From Chthoniobacter flavus (lineage in GTDB: Bacteria > Verrucomicrobiota > Verrucomicrobiia > Chthoniobacterales > JACTMZ01): 64,000 bases of DNA. The translations under genes were made by a program, and so were the position numbers. The notes beneath the pieces were generated by a model. The model was not told the DNA's origin and searched no databases. It saw only the letters and a program-made list of their open reading frames with translations. The stretch lies in assembly GCA_945878135.1 (NCBI GenBank), contig CAMDUL010000006.1, positions 1-64,000 of the forward strand. The letters are read 5' to 3'. Positions 9,118-20,092 of this stretch are shown here, piece after piece (positions within the stretch are counted from its first letter, which is position 1; the number at the start of each line of letters is the position of its first letter).

Positions 9118-10209
9118 GCGCGAGCGCACGGTTTTGCCGAGGGCGGTGGTTTCGATCGTGCCGCACACGACCTCCGAGGGGCGCGCGTAGGGCGGAAAGA
9201 TCCCGTCGATCGCTGCATCTGCCTCGCGCACCGCGGCGGTATTCTCGGCCACCACATGAAGGGTGGCTCCGTTGCGTTCGTCGGGCCGGCTGTGCAGCGC
9301 GACTTTTCCGGATCGGACGCACGCCTGCAAAGAGCGCTCGAGCGCGGCGAGATCGACCAGTTCGCCGCGGATCTTGACGAGGTCATCCGCCCGACCGGCC
9401 ACGCGCAGTTCCCTCCCCCGCAACTCGGCGCGGTCGCCCGTGCGCAGCCAGCCATCCCGCTTGGGATCCTCCCATTCCGGTGCGCGGTCGGCCGGGAACA
9501 CCATCCATCCGTCGAGCAGCGCGGGACCCCGCAGTTCCAGGATGCCGTCCGGAGCGGTCCGTGCCTCGAAATGCGGCAGCAAGGGCAGCCAGGCAAAATC
9601 GGTCTGCCCGGGCAACGCCGTGGCCACCTGCGAGGCGGCCTCGGTGAGGCCGTAACTCGGCAGCAAGGGCCACCCGCGGTCGGCCATGATGGCGCGCAAT
9701 GGTTCGTCGAGGGCGCCCCCACCCACGACGGCGGCGCGCAGGCCGGACGGAGGCCGGACGCCGGACCGGGCCAGATCGTGGACTTGCGCGGGCACGAGCG
9801 AGGTCAGCGTGGCGCCGGTTTCCCCCAGGCGCCGGAGGAAAGTTTCCGCGCTCCAAGCACCGGTGTCCTCGCGCCGGGCTCCGGACAAAGCAGCGCGCAC
9901 CATGATGCCGAGTCCCCCCGCGTGGAAAAGGGGCAAGGGATTCAGCCAGACATCACGCGGGCCCGCGTCAAGCCGGGCATTGACGGCCCGGGCACTGGCT
10001 TCGAGCGCCGCGCGGGAAAGGGCCACCATTTTCGTGACGCCGCCGGTGCCGGAGGTGGCCAGCCAGACGCGGCCGGGCGCTTCGGGGAATTCGGCGGAGA
10101 GAATCCTCGCCCGCATCGCCGCAGGCAGCCGGGGATTGAGCACGAGGAAGGTCCGTCCGTCCTCCCAGCGAGGAGGCGAAGTGACGAGCAAATCCGCACC
10201 GCGTGCCAT
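9100..10209 (-). CDS. menE: AMP-forming acyl-CoA ligase, probable o-succinylbenzoate-CoA ligase (MenE)
   Basis: The 369-residue enzyme belongs to the ANL superfamily that adenylates a carboxylate and transfers it to CoA. It shows the P-loop TSGTGGVTKMVALS, NPLPLFHAGGL, the SYGLTEAAS motif, GWLRTGD (adenylate-binding Asp), GRADDLVKIRGELVD hinge and the catalytic Lys in TTALGKTVR. It is shorter than many ligases of this class (usually 450-550) because the N-terminal region is reduced, which also occurs in bacterial MenE. With the convergent hotdog thioesterase this fits menaquinone synthesis (o-succinylbenzoyl-CoA formation). Substrate is inferred from context; no other men gene is in the window. 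Confidence 0.78.
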   Translation of the reverse strand: MARGADLLVTSPPRWEDGRTFLVLNPRLPAAMRARILSAEFPEAPGRVWLATSGTGGVTKMVALSRAALEASARAVNARLDAGPRDVWLNPLPLFHAGGLGIMVRAALSGARREDTGAWSAETFLRRLGETGATLTSLVPAQVHDLARSGVRPPSGLRAAVVGGGALDEPLRAIMADRGWPLLPSYGLTEAASQVATALPGQTDFAWLPLLPHFEARTAPDGILELRGPALLDGWMVFPADRAPEWEDPKRDGWLRTGDRAELRGRELRVAGRADDLVKIRGELVDLAALERSLQACVRSGKVALHSRPDERNGATLHVVAENTAAVREADAAIDGIFPPYARPSEVVCGTIETTALGKTVRSRSGRGV

Positions 10210-10347
10210 ACGGGGTCAACTCTTGGCCGCGCCGGTCCGGGTTCCAATGGCAAACTTCCGGCGCGCCTTTTTCCTTGCTTGGGGCCGGTCCGGCCCGCAC
10301 ATTACGCGACCTTTCCGGCTCCGCCCTCGGGGCCGCCGCTGTGGAAA

Positions 10348-10422
10348 GCCAGGGTAGCTCAGCGGTAGAGCAGGGGACTCATAAGCCCTTGGTCGGGAGT
10401 TCGATTCTCCCCTCTGGCACCA
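10348..10422 (+). tRNA. tRNA with CAU anticodon (elongator Met, or Ile2)
   Basis: A 75-nt cloverleaf with acceptor GCCAGGG / CTCTGGC (one G-U pair), discriminator A and encoded CCA. The D arm is GCTC-AGCGGTA-GAGC, the T arm GGGAG-TTCGATT-CTCCC. The anticodon loop CTCATAA places CAT at 10380-10382. The G1-C72 pair and absence of three stacked G-C pairs below the anticodon argue against an initiator. The arm after the anticodon (CTTGGTC) resembles tRNA-Ile2 of some bacteria, in which C34 is modified to lysidine, so elongator Met versus Ile2 is unresolved. It lies just upstream of rpsT. Confidence 0.93.
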
Positions 10423-10441
10423 ACGCAAAAAAACGACATTT

Positions 10442-10702
10442 ATGGCCAACATCAAATCCGCCGCCAAACGCGCCCGCCAAGCGAAGGTCCGCACCTCGCG
10501 CAACCGCAGCACGCTCCACCAACTCAAGACCCTCTCGCGCAAGTCCGGCGCCGCGTTCGACGCGAAGGACAAAAAGACCGCCGCGGAACAAGCCCGCGAA
10601 CTCAGCTCGGCCCTCGACCGCGCGGTCAAACGCGGCACCATCCACCGCAACACGGCCAACCGCCGCAAGAGCGCGCTGGCGCGGAAGTTGGCCGCGGTTT
10701 AG
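10442..10702 (+). CDS. rpsT: 30S ribosomal protein S20
   Basis: The 86-residue basic protein has the S20 signature: MANIKSAAKRARQAKVRTSRN at the start, KTAAEQARELSSALDRAVKRG in the middle and IHRNTANRRKSALARKL at the end. S20 binds 16S rRNA early in small-subunit assembly and is a bundle of three helices. The gene starts 20 bp after the tRNA with CAU anticodon and may share its transcript. No Shine-Dalgarno is obvious in front of the ATG. Confidence 0.98.
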   Translation: MANIKSAAKRARQAKVRTSRNRSTLHQLKTLSRKSGAAFDAKDKKTAAEQARELSSALDRAVKRGTIHRNTANRRKSALARKLAAV

Positions 10703-10716
10703 GCGTAACGGTGCAG

Positions 10717-10747
10717 CCGGAATGCTTCCGGTTGTCGCCGCGGCGAC
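10717..10747 (+). other. Paired hairpins downstream of rpsT
   Basis: CCGGAA-TGC-TTCCGG (10717-10731) is a perfect stem with a three-base TGC loop, followed by GTCGCCGCGGCGAC (10734-10747), a perfect 14-bp palindrome. No long T-run follows. They may act as a transcript end for rpsT. The TGC loop is the same as in hairpins near the tRNA genes at 59-60 kb. Confidence 0.5.
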
Positions 10748-10848
10748 CGGACCGCTGCCTTTCTGATTGAGGCGTGCCTTGGCCCGGTCCCGGGAAGCAC
10801 GGCCGCCTCGGCCGTGCAGGGACTCCCAACTGACTCGAAGTGCTTTCA

Positions 10849-10920
10849 GGCAGCGACGCTCATAGAGCGCCGCTACAAGTTTTCGTCGAGGTGTAGCGGC
10901 GCTCTGTGAGCGTCGCTGCC
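10849..10920. repeat. REP-like palindromic element, copy A
   Basis: Two 29-nt arms (10849-10877 and 10892-10920) are complementary with one mismatch around a 14-nt loop. The core TGTAGCGGCGCTCTGTGAG matches, with few changes, the palindrome at 52470-52539 (TGTAGCGGCGGTCTATGAC). Two copies in intergenic gaps with a shared core indicate a dispersed repeat family. Here it lies between the ends of rpsT and the convergent GYF-like gene and could also block read-through. Confidence 0.8.
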
Positions 10921-10987
10921 TTTCCCCCTGGCAGGGATGGCCGCGCCAGTTACTCCCAAACCCCACCCGCGGGCTGACCGCAATCAC

Positions 10988-12541
10988 TCAGGGTGCGGTA
11001 AGTCCGGAGATCTGCCGGATCTGGTCGAGGTCGAGCAGATTGTCGGCGGAGAGCCGGACGGCCTCGGTTCGCTGCCCCGCGCCCTCGAGCGGCACGAGCC
11101 AGCCGCGCGGCTCGGACTCCCCTTCGCCCGGAGCGGCCAGCACCAACGCCACCATCCCCTCCTCCTGACCGGCGGGAGGCAGGCGCAAGGTACAGCGTCC
11201 GGTTTCATCGGTGGCCGTCTCCTGCGCACGGCCTTCCGGCGCGGAAAGAACGGGTTCGGTCGGGCCGGAAACTGCTTCGGACTCGGCGGTCAGTTTCTCG
11301 AGTTCGACCAGTGCGGCGGCCTCGGCAGCTTGGGCGGCTTCGCTTTCGGCCCGCAACTGCTCGGCGTCCGGCATGTTGTATTCATCACCCAGCTCGCTGA
11401 TGCGCACCGCGAGTTCGCGGGCCAATTCTTTTTCCCGATGGACGGCTTTGGCCCGTTCCAGCGACTCGGCGAGTCCGGGGTCAACGGCAGGCGCACTTTC
11501 CAAGCGCGCGCGCCAAAGCGCGGCCAATTCTTCTTGAGCCACGACAAAGACCTGCGCACCGGCCACCGCCGCGGGCGACCCATCGGAACCGGGCAGGAGA
11601 ACTTCCACTTCGAGAACTTCAATTTCCGGCGGGCTGGACGGCCAGAACCACCAAGCCGCGGCCCCGGCGGACGCCACCAGCGGGAGGGCGGCGATGAGCA
11701 AAGCGCGCCGCAAAAATGATCCGACTTTCCCCGGGGGCTTGTCCGCCGCCATGAAACGCTGCGCGGGTGGCGGCGTCGCCTTGACGTTGGGCGGAGCCGC
11801 GGGGGCGGCCGGTGCGGGGGCCGCCGGTGCGGGGGCGGCCGGTGCGGGGGCCGCCGGTGCGGGGGCCGCCGGTGCGGCTGGTGCCACCGAAGCGGCTGGT
11901 GCGGCGGGAGCCGAAGGTACAGGTACGGTTGGTGCCACCAGCGTGGCCGGTGCTTTGGGACCCTTGGCGGGAGGCAAAACGGCTTTGGCGCGGGGCGTGA
12001 AAGTTTTTTGCCCGGGCACGAAGGGAGTCAGGCCCGGGCGGCTGGGCACCGCTTCCGGGGAGGGCGCCTCCCCCGCGGGGGAAGCAACGGGCGGGGCGGG
12101 CTCCGTGGGCACTGGGGACGGAACCGTATCGCGCCGGACAATGGTCGCGGGGACGGGGGACGGGATGGGGAACTTCTCGCCTTCCTCCCCCGGTTTCAGG
12201 CCCGGCAGGACGGTGCGCCGGATCGCGGCGGGCGCGGGGTTGACGGGCAGCAAGCTCGAGGCCGAGGCATCGCCGGAGGGCGCGGCATCCGGGCGCGGTC
12301 GCGGCACGAAGGGGCTGCGCACCACGGGGGCGCCGGCCGGCGGGGAGAGCTTGAGCTTGGGTCCGATCGAGAACGGGCGGGCCTTCGGCGGCAAGGGCAA
12401 GTCGCGCAGCGGACGCCAGGACGGCATTCCTTCGCGCCAATAATGGGCATCGGCGGGAAATTTCCCCGCGGCCAGTGCGGAAGGCAAATCAGACTCCTCG
12501 AACTGGCCGATCACTTCACCGTTGGCGGACACGAAAATCAT
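10988..12541 (-). CDS. GYF_2-like single-pass membrane protein with Ala/Pro linker
   Basis: The 517-residue protein starts with a GYF_2-like (DUF4339) module, MIFVSANGEVIGQFEESDL then AHYWREGMPSWRPLRDL, a short domain seen at the N-terminus of many bacterial membrane proteins. A long Pro/Ala-rich linker follows (with a 15-bp DNA minisatellite), then one membrane helix near residues 280-300 (ALLIAALPLVASAGAAAWWFW). The outer part has a charged coiled-coil segment (ARLESAPAVDPGLAESLERA, ELARELAVRISELGDEYN, AEQLRAESEAAQAAEAAALVELEKL) and a C-terminal beta domain that may be carboxypeptidase-regulatory-like (TATDETGRCTLRLPPAGQEEG). The frame is open further upstream, but the ATG at 12541 fits the domain start. 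Function unknown; an envelope adaptor is plausible. Confidence 0.72.
   Translation of the reverse strand: MIFVSANGEVIGQFEESDLPSALAAGKFPADAHYWREGMPSWRPLRDLPLPPKARPFSIGPKLKLSPPAGAPVVRSPFVPRPRPDAAPSGDASASSLLPVNPAPAAIRRTVLPGLKPGEEGEKFPIPSPVPATIVRRDTVPSPVPTEPAPPVASPAGEAPSPEAVPSRPGLTPFVPGQKTFTPRAKAVLPPAKGPKAPATLVAPTVPVPSAPAAPAASVAPAAPAAPAPAAPAPAAPAPAAPAPAAPAAPPNVKATPPPAQRFMAADKPPGKVGSFLRRALLIAALPLVASAGAAAWWFWPSSPPEIEVLEVEVLLPGSDGSPAAVAGAQVFVVAQEELAALWRARLESAPAVDPGLAESLERAKAVHREKELARELAVRISELGDEYNMPDAEQLRAESEAAQAAEAAALVELEKLTAESEAVSGPTEPVLSAPEGRAQETATDETGRCTLRLPPAGQEEGMVALVLAAPGEGESEPRGWLVPLEGAGQRTEAVRLSADNLLDLDQIRQISGLTAP
11811..11870. repeat. 15-bp minisatellite within the Ala/Pro linker
   Basis: Four tandem copies of GGTGCGGGGGCCGCC (one copy with CGGCC) encode an AAPAP repeat in the linker of the GYF-like protein. 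Degenerate copies continue to about 11935. Copy number is likely to vary between strains, changing linker length without frameshift. Confidence 0.85.
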
Positions 12542-12655
12542 CGCTTGCAGGACAGACCAAACAAGATGAACAAGCCATGGCGCCAAGGCAACCACCATCG
12601 GGGGGGCGATCGGGGCTTGGCCGGGTCCGCGCGCCCTGCCAACGTGGCCGGCTTG

Positions 12656-13144
12656 GTGAGCGGACTCTATTTCGCCTACGGTTCGAACCTGCGCGCGGCG
12701 CAAATGAGGCGCCTGTGTCCGGGCCACGCATTCCTCGGGCCCGCGCGCTTGGCCGGTCACCGCCTGGCTTTCACTCTCCCCGATCGGGAATGGCAAGGCG
12801 GGGTGGCCGATGCCATCCCCTCACCCGGCGACCAAATCTGGGGCGCGCTTTACCGCCTTCCGGAGGCGGATCTGGCGCCGCTCGATGCTTACGAGGGGTT
12901 CGATCCGGCCGGACCGGTCGAGGAGAATGATTATGTGCGACGCGCGGTGGCGGTGACCCTCGAAGGACAACCGTCCGTGGTGGAGGCGTGGTGCTACTTC
13001 GTGCGCGCGCCGCGCGGGTCTGTGGCGCCGTCGGAACTTTACCGCGCGGCATTGATCGAGGGCGCGATCGAGCGGGGGTTGCCCGCGGATTATGTCATAG
13101 ACATGCGGCGGGCGTTCGATCGTAGGGTCACGCGGAACGCGTGA
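12656..13144 (+). CDS. Gamma-glutamylcyclotransferase-like protein
   Basis: The 162-residue product has the hallmark YFAYGSNLRAAQM motif of the GGCT fold and the catalytic Glu region YRLPEADLAPLDAYEGF, then YVRRAVAV and VEAWCYF strands. GGCT-family enzymes release 5-oxoproline from gamma-glutamyl peptides or amines; bacterial members are often of uncharted substrate. The GTG at 12656 is chosen because it sits just before the first conserved strand; an ATG about 90 bp upstream would add an unrelated basic stretch. It is divergent from the GYF-like gene and convergent with clpB. Confidence 0.82.
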   Translation: MSGLYFAYGSNLRAAQMRRLCPGHAFLGPARLAGHRLAFTLPDREWQGGVADAIPSPGDQIWGALYRLPEADLAPLDAYEGFDPAGPVEENDYVRRAVAVTLEGQPSVVEAWCYFVRAPRGSVAPSELYRAALIEGAIERGLPADYVIDMRRAFDRRVTRNA

Positions 13145-13185
13145 CCCCCGAAGGCAAGCGGACGGGCGAGCCGCTCGTCCCTACC

Positions 13186-15756
<2,571 letters not shown>

Positions 15757-15774
15757 GCGACCGGAATATTACCA

Positions 15775-17025
15775 CTACTTGAGGCGGATCCGCATGCGAA
15801 TAAACGTCGGAATATCGAGGTCCTGCCCGTCGACCATGGTCGGATCCAGGTCTTTGAAACGTCCGCGCATGGCCTGATCGAGCGGCAATTCCTCCTGCAT
15901 CTGCTCGGGCTCGGACTTCTTGCCGACCTTGCCTTTTTTCCCGGCGCCCTTGGCCGGTTTTTCTTCCTCGGGCGCGGTCTCGGCGGGAGCCGGGGCCACG
16001 GCGACGGGAAAGTCTTCCTCGTCGTCGTCAAGCAAGGCCGCGGGCATGCCGGAACGCGTGCAGGCCAGCAGGGCCACGCCAAGGCGTCCGTCGGCCGAAG
16101 GGTCGGCGGCCACGCCGACATGCACCTGCGTGGCCGGTCCGAGGTGGGGAGAGAGACAGTGCAGCGCGGACTGCAATTCGGCGAGGCTGAGCGAGTCGTC
16201 GCCGGTGAGGTGCAGGAGAATGCGTCCGGGTTCGGCGAGAAGTCGCCCCTCCTCGAGCAGCGGACTGCGCAACGCCTCTTCCACTGCGGCGCGCGCCCGG
16301 TCGGGGCCTTCGGACATCCCGTAGCCGAAATGCGCGCGCGCATCGGCGCCTTCGAACATCTGCGAAAGTTCGTCGAGGCCCACGGGCATGACAGCCGGCA
16401 AGCCGAGCATCTGGCTGACGGCGCGGACGGCCAGCGAAAGGGTGCCGGCCGCAGCGCCGAGGGCTTCGGCCAAGGGGGCGTCGGCTCCGGAAACTTCGAC
16501 CATGCGGTCGTTCTCGAAACAAATCACCGCGAGGCAATGACGTCCGAGCCGCGTCAGGCATTCCTCGGCCAGTTCGCGCTTCCTCGATCCTTCGGCCGCG
16601 AAGGGCAACGTGACGAGTCCGATGACCAGCGCGCCGGCTTTCTTGGCCTGCTCGGCCACGACCGGGGCCGCGCCGGAACCCGTGCCGCCACCGAGGCCCG
16701 CGCAAAGAATGACCACCTCGGCGCCGCCGCATTCGGCGCGCAATTCGGTGAGGCTTTCGCTGGCCGAGGCGCGACCCCGCGCGGCATCGCCGCCCGCCCC
16801 GAGGCCCTTGGCCACGTCGCGGCCGATCTGGATTTTGCGCGGGGCCGGCGAGGCGGCGACCGCTTTGGCATCGGTGTGCACGGCCACCAGGTCGGACGGA
16901 GCGCCATCCTCACGCACGAGACGCTGGAGCATGGCGAGGCCGGCGTGGCCGAGACCGATCACTTTGACCGCGGAGACCGCGGCGGACGGGGCGGCAAGGC
17001 GTTCGTTGGCGCCGATGGTGATCAT
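15775..17025 (-). CDS. ftsZ: Divergent cell division GTPase FtsZ
   Basis: FtsZ polymerises at midcell to build the division ring. This 416-residue protein aligns along the FtsZ fold (VKVIGLG, VAVHTDAKAV, IQIGRDVAKGLGAGGD, LGGGTGSGAAPVVAEQAKK, SPLLEEGRLL) and keeps the conserved C-terminal FtsA-binding peptide DLDIPTFIRMR. It is unusual in three places: the Gly-rich T1 loop is GHAGLAML, the tubulin signature is GGGTGSG rather than GGGTGTG, and the T7 loop, normally NVDFADV, reads PVGLDEL (residues 214-220), losing the two catalytic aspartates. GTP hydrolysis may be slow or rely on other residues. The start ATG overlaps the ftsA stop (ATGA). Divergent FtsZ proteins are known from some Verrucomicrobiota. 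Confidence 0.93.
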   Translation of the reverse strand: MITIGANERLAAPSAAVSAVKVIGLGHAGLAMLQRLVREDGAPSDLVAVHTDAKAVAASPAPRKIQIGRDVAKGLGAGGDAARGRASASESLTELRAECGGAEVVILCAGLGGGTGSGAAPVVAEQAKKAGALVIGLVTLPFAAEGSRKRELAEECLTRLGRHCLAVICFENDRMVEVSGADAPLAEALGAAAGTLSLAVRAVSQMLGLPAVMPVGLDELSQMFEGADARAHFGYGMSEGPDRARAAVEEALRSPLLEEGRLLAEPGRILLHLTGDDSLSLAELQSALHCLSPHLGPATQVHVGVAADPSADGRLGVALLACTRSGMPAALLDDDEEDFPVAVAPAPAETAPEEEKPAKGAGKKGKVGKKSEPEQMQEELPLDQAMRGRFKDLDPTMVDGQDLDIPTFIRMRIRLK

Positions 17026-18236
17026 AGGCCGGGAATGATCTTGCCGATTTTGCTGCGCAGTTTGTCGAAGACGGAAATTTCCTCGAGAGCCTCCTGCGCG
17101 GCCTGCGCGTAAAGGACGAGGCCGACGGCGGTGCTCCAGCGCGGACTTTCGAAGAGCGCGGTCGGGCCCATGAGCGGGCGCGGGCTGGCCGTGCGGGCCG
17201 GGACGCCGAAGACATCGGAGGCCAGCGCGGCGATGCCTTTGAGTTCGGCCGTGCCGCCGGTCAGGACGATTCCGCCGCCCATGAACTGCGCCTGGCGCTC
17301 GAAGTGGAGCCGGCGTTTGAGCAGGGTGAAAATTTCGCGCACGCGCGCCTCGGCGACTTTGTTCAGGCTGGTGCGCTCGATTTCACCGCCGGCGTAGGTC
17401 GGGTCTTCGATTTGCACGGTGCCGCGCGCGGCCACGGCGCCGGGTGCGACATCGGCTTCCTCGACTTTGAGTTTGTCGGCCCACTTGGTCGGCACGCGGA
17501 GACCGATGGAGATGTCGTTGGTCACGTGGTCGCCGCCCACCGCGAGCACGCCGCTGTGGCGGACCGAGCCGTCGCGGAAAAGAATGTAGTCGGTGGTGCC
17601 CCCGCCGATATCGATGACGAGAACGCCGCTGTCGCGGTCGGTCTGGTCGAGCACGGCGTGGGCCGAGGCGACAGCGCTCATGACGACATTGCTCACCTTT
17701 AGGTTGGCTTCACGGATGCAGCGCAGGCTGTTTTGAATTCGCGACTTGGTGCCGTGGACGATATGGAACTCGGCCTCGAGCTTGCGTCCGATCATGCCGA
17801 GCGGACTGGAGACGCCTTCCTGTCCGTCCACATAATAGTGCTGCACCATGGTGTGGAGGAAGACGTGGCCGGACGGGATACTCACATCCATGGCGCTTTG
17901 CTCGACCTCGTGGATGTCTTCGTCCTCGATTTCGTCGCGATCATCGGGAATGGGAACGCCGCCCCGGTTGTTGAGGCTCTCGAGATGGGCGCCGGTCACC
18001 GAGGCGACAACTTCGGCGATTTCGCGGTCGGCCTTTTCCTCGGCTTCGGCCACCGCATCGGTCAGGCAAAGCGTGATCAGTCCGATGTCGACGATCTCGC
18101 CTTTGCGCACGCCGCGCGAGGGGGCCTCGCCGGTGCCGATGATGCGGAGCAGTCCGTCGCTGCGCGTCTCGGCGATGACCGCGGCCACCTTGCTGGTGCC
18201 GATTTCCAAGCCGACATGGAGGTTGGAGCGGGCCAT
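17022..18236 (-). CDS. ftsA: Cell division protein FtsA
   Basis: FtsA is the actin-like ATPase that tethers FtsZ filaments to the membrane and recruits late division proteins. The 404-residue protein shows VGLEIGTSKVAAVIAE (phosphate 1), the 1C domain region, VIDIGGGTTDYILFRDG (phosphate 2), GGDHVTNDISIGL and GGGIVLTGGTAELKGI (adenosine loop). The C-terminal VFDKLRSKIGKIIPGL is a plausible amphipathic membrane-targeting helix. It lies directly upstream of ftsZ with a 4-bp overlap and one base after ftsQ, the conserved ftsQAZ order. Confidence 0.97.
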   Translation of the reverse strand: MARSNLHVGLEIGTSKVAAVIAETRSDGLLRIIGTGEAPSRGVRKGEIVDIGLITLCLTDAVAEAEEKADREIAEVVASVTGAHLESLNNRGGVPIPDDRDEIEDEDIHEVEQSAMDVSIPSGHVFLHTMVQHYYVDGQEGVSSPLGMIGRKLEAEFHIVHGTKSRIQNSLRCIREANLKVSNVVMSAVASAHAVLDQTDRDSGVLVIDIGGGTTDYILFRDGSVRHSGVLAVGGDHVTNDISIGLRVPTKWADKLKVEEADVAPGAVAARGTVQIEDPTYAGGEIERTSLNKVAEARVREIFTLLKRRLHFERQAQFMGGGIVLTGGTAELKGIAALASDVFGVPARTASPRPLMGPTALFESPRWSTAVGLVLYAQAAQEALEEISVFDKLRSKIGKIIPGL

Positions 18237-18237
18237 G

Positions 18238-19179
18238 TCAGCGTTTGACGGCTTGGGCTTTGCGTGCGACCGGCTCCGCGGCGGGCGCGGGATCGTCCTG
18301 GAAAGTCACCGGCGTGTTGCGTTCCGGCATGAGATTGGCCGTGGCGATTTTGCGTGAGGTCTGACCGACGTGGAGGAGGACCATTTGCAGGCGGTCGAGT
18401 TGGGCCGGAATTTCCTCCAGGCCGAAGGTGTAGCGGGTCTGCGGGTCGCCCCAGGCCACGACGCACCAGCCTTTGGTGATGTCGGCGGCGCGCAGCGGGA
18501 TCTCGGGGTTGGTCCGTTCTCCCGCGCGGAAGAGCAGATCGAGCGCGGCGTGCAATTCGGGCAGATCGATGCGGTCGCCGAGGCGCCATTGCTCGGTCGG
18601 CACGCCGTAGACCACGGGGAGACGCGTGATCGAGGAGTCCGGGCCGGACGGCTTCATCATCACGCCGTCCTTGTCGACGAGGCCGGCGGTTTCCATGGCG
18701 GACGGATCGACGCCCGTGTCGCGCGGAGCGACCCAGGCGACGGGGCGACGCGCTTCGATCGCGATGGTCACCGTGTCGGGGAGGATGCGTTCGACGCGCG
18801 CCTCTTTGATTTCCGGAATGGAGGCCAGTGCGCGCTGGGCCGAGTCGAGGTTGAGGCTGAAGATGTTGAGCCCCTCGCGCAGCCCGGTTTTTTCCAGTGC
18901 CTCCTCGCGCGACATGACGCCGTCCGTGTTCACCTCCACCACGCGCACGCGGTGTTGGTCGTTTTCGAGGATGAGGATATTGACCAGTGCGCGGATCCCG
19001 AACCAGGTGAAGGCGACCAAGCCGACGAGAAGGAGAGCTTCGGCGGCGTAGAGGAAAATCTTCTGGTTGCGCCGGCGGCGCTCGGTCTCGGCGGTGGCCG
19101 TGACTTCGAGCAGATGCTCGCGGCGGCGCTTGCGCGCGGGGCGGCGACGGACGGGTTTGCGTTGGCGGAAAATTCCCAT
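18238..19179 (-). CDS. ftsQ: Cell division protein FtsQ/DivIB
   Basis: This 313-residue bitopic protein has a very basic cytoplasmic N-terminus (about 40 residues of R/K-rich sequence), one membrane helix (IFLYAAEALLLVGLVAFTWFGI) and a periplasmic POTRA domain (RVRVVEVNTDGVMSREEALEKTG, LNIFSLNLDSAQRALASIPEI, ARVERILPDTVTIAIEARRPVAWV). FtsQ bridges early and late divisome proteins through FtsB and FtsL. It sits between ddl and ftsA with one-base gaps. The C-terminal tail is Pro/Ala-rich and variable. Confidence 0.93.
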   Translation of the reverse strand: MGIFRQRKPVRRRPARKRRREHLLEVTATAETERRRRNQKIFLYAAEALLLVGLVAFTWFGIRALVNILILENDQHRVRVVEVNTDGVMSREEALEKTGLREGLNIFSLNLDSAQRALASIPEIKEARVERILPDTVTIAIEARRPVAWVAPRDTGVDPSAMETAGLVDKDGVMMKPSGPDSSITRLPVVYGVPTEQWRLGDRIDLPELHAALDLLFRAGERTNPEIPLRAADITKGWCVVAWGDPQTRYTFGLEEIPAQLDRLQMVLLHVGQTSRKIATANLMPERNTPVTFQDDPAPAAEPVARKAQAVKR

Positions 19180-19180
19180 G

Positions 19181-20092
19181 TCAGCTTTTCTTCGAACGTT
19201 GCAAGGACAGCCCGGCGATATCTTCGCAGAGGCCGAGAAAATCCATGCCGGCCGCGGCGGCGGCTTTGGGCAGCAGGCTGGTTTCGGTCATTCCAGGGAT
19301 GGTGTTGGCCTCAAGCACGAACGGGACGCCGTCGGCGCGCAAAAGGACGTCGACGCGCGAATAAACCTCGAGGCCGAGCGAGCGGTGCGCGGCCAGCGCC
19401 GTCTCCTGCACGCGGCGCGTGGTCGCCTCGTCCAGCGGCGCGGGGCAATAGTATTCCGAGGCCCCTTTGGTGTATTTGTGCGCGTAGTCGTAGAAGCCCT
19501 CGTGCGGACGGATTTCGACCACGGCCATGGCGCGGTCGCCGACGATGCCGACCGTCAGCTCGCGACCCTCGATCAATTCCTCGACGAGGATCTCGCGGTC
19601 CAGCGCGGCGCAGTCGGCCAGGGCGGGTTCGAGCGCGGCCGCTTCGCGCACGAGATGCACGCCCACGCTGGAGCCTTCGCGCGGGGCTTTGATGACCAGC
19701 GGCAGGGGCAAGGTCGGACGCTCGCCGGCCGCCAGCACTTCCCAGCGCGGCGTGGGCACCCCCGCGCTCTCGAAAAGTTTCTTGCTGGCCAGTTTGTCGA
19801 AAGCCACGCGGCTGGCCGCGGCCCCCTCGCCTGTGTAAGCGATGCGGCGCGCGTCGAGCAGGGCTTGCAATCCGCCGTCCTCGCCGAAGGTCCCGTGGAT
19901 CATGTTGACGCACAGTCCGGTGTCAGGCGGCAGCGTGATGTCCGTGCCGTGCACCTCGAGTTCGCTCACGCGGTAGCCACCTTGGCGAAGCGCGTTGGCC
20001 ACCGCGGCGCCGGAACGCAGCGAAACGGCGTTTTCCGAACCGGGCCCGCCCATCAGCACGACGAGGTGAAGATCTTTGAGTTCGTTTCTCAT
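19181..20092 (-). CDS. ddl: D-alanine--D-alanine ligase
   Basis: Ddl joins two D-alanines with ATP to make the terminal dipeptide of peptidoglycan precursors. The 303-residue protein has the ATP-grasp fold with VVLMGGPGSENAVSLRSG at the start, NMIHGTFGEDGGLQALLD, PLVIKAPREGSSVGVHLV, EILVEELIEGRELTVGIVG, and the metal-binding end FVLEANTIPGMTETSLLPKAA. The start overlaps the murCB stop by four bases (ATGA) and it is followed by ftsQ after one base. The ddl-ftsQ-ftsA-ftsZ order is conserved in many bacteria. Confidence 0.97.
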   Translation of the reverse strand: MRNELKDLHLVVLMGGPGSENAVSLRSGAAVANALRQGGYRVSELEVHGTDITLPPDTGLCVNMIHGTFGEDGGLQALLDARRIAYTGEGAAASRVAFDKLASKKLFESAGVPTPRWEVLAAGERPTLPLPLVIKAPREGSSVGVHLVREAAALEPALADCAALDREILVEELIEGRELTVGIVGDRAMAVVEIRPHEGFYDYAHKYTKGASEYYCPAPLDEATTRRVQETALAAHRSLGLEVYSRVDVLLRADGVPFVLEANTIPGMTETSLLPKAAAAAGMDFLGLCEDIAGLSLQRSKKS

